Positions 6,260 to 11,320 of a stretch of 11,320 nucleotides of DNA are shown piece after piece. The position numbers and the translations under genes were made by a program. The stretch is from CAYFVR01 sp964346545. Lineage in GTDB: Bacteria > Desulfobacterota > Desulfobacteria > Desulfobacterales > Desulfococcaceae. The notes under the pieces were generated by a model. It searched no databases. It saw nothing but the letters and a program-made list of their open reading frames with translations, and was not told the origin of the DNA. Position 1 is the stretch's first letter. Each line of letters begins with the position of its first letter. The stretch covers positions 1 to 11,320 of the forward strand of contig CAYFVR010000161.1 in the NCBI GenBank assembly GCA_964346545.1, in the 5' to 3' direction.

Positions 6260-8688
6260 CAGCTCCTCGGTCGCAGGCGAAAGACATAGTCCACGGTCAC
6301 CGGTTGCCCGTCCACCGGGAGATCGTACTGCCATCGGCCGACCATGGCCGACACGCAGCTTTCCAGCACCGGGCCCTTTTTCCCATTGGGTTTGCCGTTG
6401 GGGCGAATCTCCACCCGCTGAACCTTTCCGTCCCCGCCGATGACCACCCGGAGCGTCACCTCCGCTTCCGCCGGCATCCCGCTTTCGCGGGCGCCCCGGG
6501 CGCAGGTGGCGATCTCCTCCATGTGCCGGCGGAAGACCCGCTCCACCAGCTCTCCGGAAAGCGCGCCCTGGATGATCATTTTATCGGCCACCAGCTCGAC
6601 GGTGTAGGCGGGCGGGGCGGCTTCCGGTTCGGGAAGCGCTTCCTCGAGTTCCGGCTCCGCGCCGCCGACGAATCCCTTCGCCATGTCGGGCATGGCCGAA
6701 GGCGCGGGGGCGGGACTTCTCGCGAGGGTCCTGGCGGAGCCGGCGATCCCCCGGCCCACGGCGGTTTCCGGAACCCCTCGTGGCAACGGCAGCGGCTGGG
6801 CCACGGTTTCGGCGTCTCCGTCCGCTCGAACCTCGCTGTCCACCGCCACGAAGCTCGTGTAGGCGGTCAGCAGGTTGTACTCCAGCCCCAGCTTCGTGAT
6901 GGTTTCCACCCGGTCGTCGTTCGGGGCCAGCCGCTGGTAGTCGGAGAGCAACGCGATCCGGTGGCGGGCCCAGAGATAGCGGAGGGCGCCGTTTTCAGGT
7001 TTGGGGGAATGCTTGGAAACGTCCAGCCTTTTCTTGTAGCGCCCTTCCGGCGTTTGTCCCGACACCTCGATTTTCCCCCGCGCCTTCCCCTTCCATTTTC
7101 CGAACACGATCACCGGCCGTTCCGCCAGCACGTCGGGCGGCGACGGAGGCTCCACGTCGTAGGCCCGGAAACGATTGAAATCCACGGACACGTCGGTGAG
7201 CACGGGCGCGGCCACGTAATCCCGGAACCGCTCGCCGGTCTTCCGCGCGGCCCCGGCGTCGGTAACCACGAAGGGCTCGCCCATGCCGACCCGGGCCATG
7301 CCCTCGATGAGGTGGCGGTTCACGCTGGAGCCGATCCCGAAGGCGAAGAGGTTGGCCTCGTTCAGCCGGTTCCGGATCAGGTCGAAGGTCTCGGCCTCCA
7401 CCCGGACGTAGCCGTCGGTGACCACCACCACGGTTCGGGCCACCTCTTTGGCGGAGGAAAGCCCCAGCGCCCGCCGGAGCGCCGGGAGAAGCTCGGTCCC
7501 GCCGCCGCCCCGCCGCCGGTCGATGAAGGCGATGGCCTTGTTCAGGTTTTCCGGGGTTCCGGGGAGCGATTTCTCCGCCAATACCCGGGAATCCCCGGAG
7601 AAGAGCAGCACGTTGAACCGGTCGGCGGGCTGGAGGTTGCCCACGAGGTCCCGCATGACCGCCTTGGCCGTTTCCAGGGGAAAGCCGCGCATGGAGCCGG
7701 AGACGTCCAGCACGAAGATGTATTCCCGGGGCGGCATGGCGTCGGTCTCCACCCGCTCCGGCGGCTGGGCCATCAGCAGAAAGAAATTTTCCTTCTCGCC
7801 CTCGTGCAGCAGCAGGCCGGTCTGGATTTTTTCCCCGGCCAGCCGGTATTTCAAAATCACGTCCCGATCCCCGCCGTCGCTTTCCTCGGGATCGAGCCGA
7901 ACCGTCGCCAGATCGGCGCCGTCGAAATCGACGTTGACCTCGTGGGACGGACAAACCACCTCGGAGATCGGCATACCGGCGGCGATTCGGGCGGAAAAGC
8001 CGAATTCGTAGGGCGTGGGCTCGTCCTTGTGGAGATAGGGGTTTTTGACCCATTTCTCCGCGTCCGGCGCGTCGCCCTCGGACAGATTGGAATAGCGCGG
8101 TCCCACCACGGCGGGATAGACGAATTCGTAGACGCCCTCGGTGGGCGCCAGCAGTTCGGTGTATTTGAGTTCCACCTCGATGGTGTCGCCGGGCAGAATG
8201 TTGGCCACCTTCATCTGAAAGACGTTGGGCCGTTTCTGCTCCAACAGGGAAGCCGATTTGCCGGCCTGCTTGGCCGCCTCGTAGGTCTTTCGGGCCTGCT
8301 CCTTTTCCTGGATTTCCGCGACGATGGTGCGCTCGCCGATGGTCATCTTCATGGCGTAGACCGCCGCGCGGGTGGAGGCGGGAAAGACGTAGACCGCCTC
8401 GATGTTGCGCTCGCCCTCGTTCTTGTACGTCTGGGTTACCCGGACGTCGGCGATGACGCCGGCGATGTCCACCTCGGCGGCCGTGGATTTTAACGGGAGC
8501 GGGTCCACCGAAGGGTCGTCGCCGAGGACCATGAAATAGGGAGACAACGTCTGGTCGGCGTCGCCATCCGAGGCCGGGGCCGCGAAAGCGATCCGAACCG
8601 AAACGGTCAGAACGATGGCCAGCAGAACCCCCGCGACGAGCGCGGAGGAGATGGGCCGGATCGGGTGCGCGGAAAAGGGGGTGGACAT
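6259..8688 (-). CDS. VIT-VWA domain protein with AgmX/PglI-type C-terminal domain
   Basis: An 809-residue envelope protein. Domains in order: N-terminal signal or anchor helix (about 13-37, ending AFA-AP), VIT (vault/inter-alpha-trypsin) domain about 48-175, and a von Willebrand A domain about 322-490. Its metal site is complete: D328-x-S330-x-S332, Thr398 and Asp425. Next come a beta-rich segment to about 620, a Pro/Ala/Glu-rich linker (620-695), and a C-terminal domain (about 708-809) with paired Cys729 and Cys778 and a TonB-like ending, resembling the AgmX/PglI C-terminal domain of delta-proteobacteria and myxobacteria. No LPXTG sortase signal is visible. ATG at 8688 has a strong ribosome site (AAGGAGG, spacing 7). 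It is the first gene of the leftward operon. The role is unknown; metal-dependent protein binding in the periplasm is the likely activity. Confidence 0.9.
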   Translation of the reverse strand: MSTPFSAHPIRPISSALVAGVLLAIVLTVSVRIAFAAPASDGDADQTLSPYFMVLGDDPSVDPLPLKSTAAEVDIAGVIADVRVTQTYKNEGERNIEAVYVFPASTRAAVYAMKMTIGERTIVAEIQEKEQARKTYEAAKQAGKSASLLEQKRPNVFQMKVANILPGDTIEVELKYTELLAPTEGVYEFVYPAVVGPRYSNLSEGDAPDAEKWVKNPYLHKDEPTPYEFGFSARIAAGMPISEVVCPSHEVNVDFDGADLATVRLDPEESDGGDRDVILKYRLAGEKIQTGLLLHEGEKENFFLLMAQPPERVETDAMPPREYIFVLDVSGSMRGFPLETAKAVMRDLVGNLQPADRFNVLLFSGDSRVLAEKSLPGTPENLNKAIAFIDRRRGGGGTELLPALRRALGLSSAKEVARTVVVVTDGYVRVEAETFDLIRNRLNEANLFAFGIGSSVNRHLIEGMARVGMGEPFVVTDAGAARKTGERFRDYVAAPVLTDVSVDFNRFRAYDVEPPSPPDVLAERPVIVFGKWKGKARGKIEVSGQTPEGRYKKRLDVSKHSPKPENGALRYLWARHRIALLSDYQRLAPNDDRVETITKLGLEYNLLTAYTSFVAVDSEVRADGDAETVAQPLPLPRGVPETAVGRGIAGSARTLARSPAPAPSAMPDMAKGFVGGAEPELEEALPEPEAAPPAYTVELVADKMIIQGALSGELVERVFRRHMEEIATCARGARESGMPAEAEVTLRVVIGGDGKVQRVEIRPNGKPNGKKGPVLESCVSAMVGRWQYDLPVDGQPVTVDYVFRLRPRS

Positions 8689-8695
8689 GGAAATG

Positions 8696-8702
8696 CCTCC
8701 TT
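8696..8702 (-). promoter_or_regulatory. Strong ribosome binding site of the VIT-VWA gene
   Basis: AAGGAGG on the minus strand, 7 nt before the ATG at 8688. It is the best Shine-Dalgarno match in the window and fixes the start of the operon's first gene. Confidence 0.7.
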
Positions 8703-8738
8703 CCGGAAAGTCGCCGTCGGGCGATTTGCGAAATCATT

Positions 8739-8767
8739 TTTATAGTATAGGGGCGCAAGTGTCGCAA
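8739..8767 (-). promoter_or_regulatory. Predicted sigma70-type promoter of the leftward operon
   Basis: On the minus strand TTGCGA (8767-8762; 4 of 6 to -35) is separated by exactly 17 bp from TATAAA (8744-8739; 5 of 6 to -10). Transcription would start near 8732, leaving a leader of about 45 nt that contains a small hairpin (TCGCC/GGCGA arms at 8711-8715 and 8720-8724). An alternative -10, TATACT, overlaps it. It is the only promoter-like sequence I see before the VIT-VWA gene. Confidence 0.45.
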
Positions 8768-8872
8768 CCGTTTTGTGTCGATCTCGGGGATGGCGTCGGG
8801 GCCAAGCCCCCAAGTTTGGAGTCCCGCGTCCGGGCGGAACGCCGCGTCCGCTTTCCGCCATTTTTGCGAAAT

Positions 8873-8921
8873 AATCGAAAACTTCGGATGAGCGCGAAGT
8901 TGCCGATCAAGACTTTCGATT
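8873..8921. repeat. Nested inverted repeat in the divergent intergenic region
   Basis: AATCGAAA (8873-8880) and TTTCGATT (8914-8921) are perfect 8-bp complements. Directly inside, ACTTCG (8881-8886) and CGAAGT (8895-8900) form a second 6-bp dyad. It lies between the two divergent promoters, upstream of both. Could be an operator or a cruciform-like element. The rest of the 8768-8959 stretch shows no gene, and apart from a TTTGCGAAAT repeat I see nothing else in it. Confidence 0.4.
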
Positions 8922-8959
8922 CAAAGAAATTCCGCTGATAAAGCGGGGAAATTTTTCAA

Positions 8960-8987
8960 TTGACTTTTCCCGAGTTTTCTCTATGCT
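8960..8987 (+). promoter_or_regulatory. Predicted sigma70-type promoter of the riboswitch-led unit
   Basis: TTGACT (8960-8965; 5 of 6 to -35) and TATGCT (8982-8987; 4 of 6 to -10) are 16 bp apart. The expected start near 8994 falls just before the first base of riboswitch helix P1 at 8996, a placement that strongly supports it. Confidence 0.55.
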
Positions 8988-8995
8988 TTTCATTC

Positions 8996-9159
8996 TTGTT
9001 CAGGTGCTCGTAGCAGAGCAGAATAGGGAACCCCGTGAGAATCGGGGACGGGCCCGCCGCTGTGATCGGGGACGACGGCCGCACGACGCCACTGGCCTTT
9101 TGGGCTGGGAAGGCGCGGCCGATCGGATGATCCGAGAGTCAGAAGACCTGCCTGAGCAA
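8996..9159 (+). promoter_or_regulatory. Cobalamin (B12) riboswitch aptamer
   Basis: Adenosyl/aquo-cobalamin-sensing leader RNA. Closing helix P1 is formed by TTGTTCAGGT (8996-9005) and GCCTGAGCAA (9150-9159), ten pairs with two G-U wobbles. Conserved core elements follow in the right order: AATAGGGAACCCCGTGAGAATCGGG-type J3/4 region split around 9021-9050, GCCGCTGTGATCGGGGACGA (about 9056-9075), GCCACTG (9089-9095), GGGAAGG, and the B12 box AGTCAGAAGACCTGCCTG (about 9137-9154). Binding of cobalamin normally lowers expression of the downstream genes. The next genes on this strand are the small ORF and the CcsA/ResB-like pair. Confidence 0.96.
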
Positions 9160-9170
9160 CCATAGGGAGA

Positions 9171-9232
9171 CCGCCGCGTGGACAACGGCGGGCCCGCGTC
9201 GTTGTTTCGGGATAAAAAAGGGAAATCCCGGA
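9171..9232 (+). promoter_or_regulatory. Riboswitch expression platform with competing hairpins
   Basis: Hairpin A pairs CCGCCG (9171-9176) with CGGCGG (9186-9191). Hairpin B pairs ACAACG (9182-9187) with CGTTGT (9200-9205); A and B cannot form together. A third, antiterminator-like pairing joins TTCGGGAT (9206-9213) to ATCCCGGA (9225-9232), which is the left arm of the terminator. So formation of this third stem would block termination. Which hairpins form with and without cobalamin is inference. Confidence 0.55.
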
Positions 9233-9257
9233 CCATTTTTGGTCCGGGATTTTTTTG
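9223..9257 (+). terminator. Intrinsic terminator of the cobalamin riboswitch
   Basis: A perfect 12-bp stem, AAATCCCGGACC (9223-9234) with GGTCCGGGATTT (9241-9252), has a 6-nt loop and runs into a T tract (9250-9256). Placed about 65 nt after the B12 box and overlapping the antiterminator arm, it is the off-switch of the riboswitch. Confidence 0.93.
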
Positions 9258-9352
9258 TTTTGCGGCTCATAAATATTTTTAGTCAATAAATTCTATCGGT
9301 TAAATTTATCCCAGCGCCCGCGCCCCTTTTGGCGGATGGGAAAACTCCCTGG

Positions 9353-9389
9353 GAATCCCGCGCGGCGGCTTACGCCTTCGCCGGGATTC
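9353..9389 (+). repeat. Inverted repeat downstream of the riboswitch terminator
   Basis: GAATCCCG (9353-9360) and CGGGATTC (9382-9389) are exact complements, with GGCG/CGCC able to pair inside. No T tract follows, so it is not a terminator. It ends 3 nt before the weak AAAGG ribosome site of the small ORF at 9407. It shares AATCCCG and CCGGGATT with the terminator arms. Between 9261 and 9406 I see no other feature; a TTG-initiated extension of the small ORF to 9329 is possible but unsupported. Confidence 0.4.
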
Positions 9390-9406
9390 GGAAAGGCTTG
9401 GCGCCC

Positions 9407-9610
9407 ATGACGACCGAACAAGAACGGCGGTTCGACATTTCCGGCATTGGCCCTTTGTTTTTCAAGTCCTTGAAAATGTTCGCCGAACGGCTGGAAGACG
9501 AAAACGGCGGGGAACTGCGGGCGGAGGACTTGGCGCTGGACCAAAAATTCTACGTGGTGTTTTCCAGCGGAACCGGCCCCACCCGGACTTCGGGATCGAG
9601 AATCGTCTGA
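9407..9610 (+). CDS. Small uncharacterised protein, probably frameshifted near its 3' end
   Basis: I do not recognise this protein. From ATG 9407 (AAAGG about 10 nt upstream) it encodes 67 residues beginning MTTEQERRFD, mixed helical and acidic, with no signal peptide. Codon use is gene-like up to about 9580, then the frame ends at a TGA (9608-9610) within a few codons. From about 9583 the -1 frame becomes gene-like instead and runs to TGA 9730-9732. A one-base change at the T run (9560-9563) or C run (9577-9580) would join both into a protein of about 108 residues whose end overlaps the next gene by 25 nt. It is the first frame after the B12 riboswitch. A sequencing error, a real mutation and programmed -1 slippage all remain possible. 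An upstream TTG start at 9329 is an alternative. Confidence 0.5.
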   Translation: MTTEQERRFDISGIGPLFFKSLKMFAERLEDENGGELRAEDLALDQKFYVVFSSGTGPTRTSGSRIV

Positions 9611-9732
9611 ATCCGCCCGGCGAGTCGGCGGCCGAACCACTCTTCGATGAACCGTTCCGGATCGACTCGAACCCGGACAACAGCCGACGGAATTTTTGGA
9701 TCGCCATATGCTCACCGCTCGTTTTCTCCTGA
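9583..9732 (+). pseudogene. Displaced C-terminal reading frame of the small upstream gene
   Basis: In the -1 frame relative to the ORF starting at 9407, codons from 9583 read PDFGIENRLNPPGESAAEPL and on to TGA at 9730-9732, with mostly G/C third positions and a normal amino-acid mix. There is no ATG or ribosome site for it, so it only makes sense as a continuation of the preceding ORF across a frameshift. Its overlap with the CcsA-like start resembles the coupled junctions further along the unit. A codon-aligned open frame exists on the opposite strand but is rich in Arg/Pro/Ser and looks like a shadow. Confidence 0.4.
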
Positions 9733-10445
9733 CAATCGCATCCTTCCTCTACCTCGCCGGCTTCGCCGCCGTCTTGATTGCCGGCCGAAGACGATGGATT
9801 CCCCGACTGTTCCTCGGCCCGGCGCTAACGGCCAATCTGGCGAGCGCGGTTCTTCGCTACTGGCGGGCCTGGCCCATGTTGCCCATGTACGCGGGAACGG
9901 CGATTCTCCCTCTTTGCCTGGGGATTCTGATCGGTCTTTCCGAGAGAGGCGGCGGTGCGGGCGCGGGAACGCGACGGCTGCTTTGGGGGACGGCGGCCTT
10001 GGCGGCATTGGCCGCGGTGTGTTTTCCCAAGGATTTCTATTTGCCCTTTCCGCAATCCAAGACCCTGTTCGCCCATTTGTTTTTCCTGTTCGGGGTGATC
10101 GGAAAAAGCTGCTTTTTCGTCAGCGCGGCCCGGGCCGCGGCCGGCGAAACGGACGCCGATTCCTTTCGCTGGGCGGTCCGGGGCTTCGCCTTCTGGACGA
10201 TCTCCATGTTCTGCGGCGGACTCTGGTCCTATCTCGGATGGGGCACGCCCGTGGTCTGGGAAGACCCGGCCATCGTCGTCGCCATGGCCGTTTGGTTCTT
10301 CTACGTCTGCTTCCTCCATCTGCACCTGACCGGCGGCTGGACGCCCCGGCGGCGACGCGTCTTCGCCGCCGCCGGGGGATGGGCCGTGCTGGCCTTGCAC
10401 GCCATTCCGGACCTGGGTCCGTTTCGAAACCCGTTCCGACCATGA
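9708..10445 (+). CDS. CcsA/ResC-like cytochrome c assembly membrane protein
   Basis: Predicted haem-handling membrane protein of System II cytochrome c maturation, 245 residues and shorter than many CcsA proteins. The tryptophan-rich WWD-type segment lies at about 170-190 (GGLWSYLGWGTPVVWEDP), with W173, W178 and W184. It differs from the usual WGxYWxWDPKE in having W-E-D-P. The two periplasmic histidines expected to flank it fit His123 (in TLFAHLFF) and His231 (in LALHAIPD); His204 and His206 follow the WWD helix as in the family. About seven hydrophobic helices are present. ATG at 9708 gives a clean membrane N-terminus; a TTG four codons upstream is less likely. It overlaps the small upstream frame and ends with an ATGA overlap into the ResB-like gene, its expected partner. 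It is probably under the B12 riboswitch. Confidence 0.85.
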   Translation: MLTARFLLTIASFLYLAGFAAVLIAGRRRWIPRLFLGPALTANLASAVLRYWRAWPMLPMYAGTAILPLCLGILIGLSERGGGAGAGTRRLLWGTAALAALAAVCFPKDFYLPFPQSKTLFAHLFFLFGVIGKSCFFVSAARAAAGETDADSFRWAVRGFAFWTISMFCGGLWSYLGWGTPVVWEDPAIVVAMAVWFFYVCFLHLHLTGGWTPRRRRVFAAAGGWAVLALHAIPDLGPFRNPFRP

Positions 10446-11260
10446 AACGCATCGGTTCCCTCCTCTGGCGGAAAGCCGGCAGCCTTCGGTTGACCATCGT
10501 CCTGTGTCTGCTGATTGTGTTGGACTTGGCCGCGGGATATTTCTCCATGAACCGCCGCGTGACGCTGTTCGCCCCCATGAACGATACGGGCCTGGCGACT
10601 TGGATCGCCACCTACGGCCGCCACAACCTGGCGCACACGGCCTGGTTCTTCGCGTTGCTGGGACTCTTGGCTCTGCTTTGCGTCAACACCTTCGTCTGCA
10701 CCACGAATCGGGTCGCATCGCTGTTGCGCCATCGGCCGAAATTCCGGCAAATGCGCCTCTGGTTCCGGCTGGCCCCCCACGGAATGCATTACGCGACACT
10801 TCTCATTCTGGCCGGATACCTTTGCAGCTATCTCTTCGCCGAAGTCGTTCCCCCGCAAAGCCTGATTCCGGGCGCGTCCGCGTCCCTGCCCGGAACCGAC
10901 GTCCGGATCACCTTCGAATCCATGGCGCCCCGACACTACCGGGGCGACCGCCTGGATTTTTTCGACGGTCGGGTGATCGAACCCAACGTCCGTCTGCTCC
11001 TCTCCGATGGAACCCGGGAAACCCGCGTGGTTCTCAACCCCAACCGGCCGACGCGGTTCCGGGGATACGGAATTTTTCTGAAGAACTTCGCTCCACGGCA
11101 AATCGGGGGCATGGACATGCGGACGCGCGTCGATCTGAACATCCGCAAAGATCCCGGCATTCCCCTGTACTTCGGAGGCATTCTTCTGTTCCTGGTTTCC
11201 CTGCTTTTGTACGCATGGGATCGGGGCGTCCCCTCGAAACCGAAAAAGGAAATTCCATGA
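10442..11260 (+). CDS. ResB-like cytochrome c assembly protein (short form)
   Basis: Predicted partner of the CcsA-like protein in delivering haem to, or keeping reduced, apocytochromes outside the cytoplasmic membrane. It is 272 residues, against roughly 450 or more for many ResB proteins, but keeps the family layout: helix 1 (about 15-35), helix 2 (about 66-86), helix 3 (about 115-133), a periplasmic domain of only about 105 residues, and a final helix (about 241-258). The junction DPGIPLYFGGILLF before the last helix is typical of ResB. Periplasmic segments with FRGYGIFLKN also fit. It starts in the ATGA overlap with the CcsA-like gene and ends in another ATGA overlap with the next gene, so all three are likely translated together. 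The short periplasmic domain suggests a specialised version. Confidence 0.85.
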   Translation: MKRIGSLLWRKAGSLRLTIVLCLLIVLDLAAGYFSMNRRVTLFAPMNDTGLATWIATYGRHNLAHTAWFFALLGLLALLCVNTFVCTTNRVASLLRHRPKFRQMRLWFRLAPHGMHYATLLILAGYLCSYLFAEVVPPQSLIPGASASLPGTDVRITFESMAPRHYRGDRLDFFDGRVIEPNVRLLLSDGTRETRVVLNPNRPTRFRGYGIFLKNFAPRQIGGMDMRTRVDLNIRKDPGIPLYFGGILLFLVSLLLYAWDRGVPSKPKKEIP

Positions 11261-11320
11261 ATTGCCCATCGCGATGGATTCGATTCGCGGCGGCGGCGCT
11301 GACGGCGCTGGTCCTCGGAG
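11257..11320 (+). CDS. Start of an exported protein (cut by right window edge)
   Basis: Begins in an ATGA overlap with the ResB-like gene, with AAGGA 6 nt upstream. The 21 visible residues, MNCPSRWIRFAAAALTALVLG, have a basic n-region and an Ala/Leu hydrophobic core, as in a signal peptide or first membrane helix. Nothing more can be said about function. As the fourth frame of the riboswitch-led unit it may be the client of the CcsA/ResB-like pair. Confidence 0.7.
   Translation, partial: MNCPSRWIRFAAAALTALVLG

Noticed and set aside
4458..6287. A single 609-residue fusion upstream of the radical SAM domain
   Set aside because: Residues before the GTG at 5471 are low-complexity Arg/Pro/Ala sequence from the other frame of the methyltransferase gene; the GTG has a GGAGG and gives the family N-terminus.
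6304..8493. Plus-strand open frame of 729 codons opposite the VIT-VWA gene
   Set aside because: Composition is Gly/His/Arg-rich low complexity, with no ribosome site; the minus strand has full VIT and VWA motifs.
9353..9389. The inverted repeat as a second terminator
   Set aside because: No T tract follows either side and the stem is interrupted; kept only as a possible RNA structure.
9293..9715. Minus-strand frame opposite the small ORF and CcsA start
   Set aside because: Arg/Ser/Pro-rich with no ribosome site or motif, and it would run against the riboswitch-led unit.
1..11320. CRISPR array, insertion sequence, tRNA or rRNA genes
   Set aside because: No regularly spaced repeats, transposase motifs with terminal repeats, or tRNA/rRNA signatures were seen on either strand.

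Overview
The window is GC-rich (third codon positions strongly G/C) and reads like the chromosome of an anaerobic bacterium, probably of the Desulfobacterota / former Deltaproteobacteria. The evidence is a futalosine-type menaquinone gene set (MqnP-, UbiX- and UbiD-like), an AmrS-type radical SAM enzyme, a VIT-VWA protein with an AgmX/PglI-type C-terminus, and a System II (CcsA/ResB) cytochrome c assembly pair. The lineage is inferred from gene content, not from any search.

Layout. Two transcription units diverge from a region of about 300 bp (8689-8995). The minus-strand unit runs leftwards from a predicted promoter near 8739-8767. It encodes a membrane-anchored or secreted VIT-VWA-AgmX protein (8688-6259), a class I SAM methyltransferase (6259-5474), an AmrS-like radical SAM enzyme (5471-4458), a UbiA-type prenyltransferase (4452-3565), a UbiX flavin prenyltransferase (3535-2897) and a long UbiD-type menaquinone decarboxylase (2904-1072). 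Junctions are overlaps or gaps of 2-29 nt, so this is probably one operon. After a 79-bp gap with its own promoter-like sequence comes thrS (992 to beyond the left edge; about the N-terminal half is present).

The plus-strand unit starts at a promoter-like sequence at 8960-8987, followed at once by a clear cobalamin riboswitch aptamer (8996-9159), an expression platform with competing hairpins, and a strong intrinsic terminator (9223-9257). Beyond the terminator lie a small uncharacterised reading frame that appears frameshifted (9407-9610 continuing in another frame to 9732), a short CcsA/ResC-like WWD-domain protein (9708-10445), a short ResB-like protein (10442-11260), and the start of an exported protein (11257 to the right edge). 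These are joined by overlaps (25 nt, then ATGA, then ATGA), so they look co-translated and under the B12 riboswitch.

How it fits together. UbiX makes prenylated FMN for the UbiD-type decarboxylase, and the UbiA-type enzyme attaches the isoprenoid tail; together they carry out late menaquinone steps. The methyltransferase, AmrS-like and VIT-VWA genes share the transcript, but their functional link is unknown. The most unusual feature is the rightward unit: a dedicated, compact CcsA/ResB pair behind a B12-sensing terminator, suggesting cobalamin-dependent control of haem delivery or cofactor assembly for an exported protein whose gene is cut off at the window edge.
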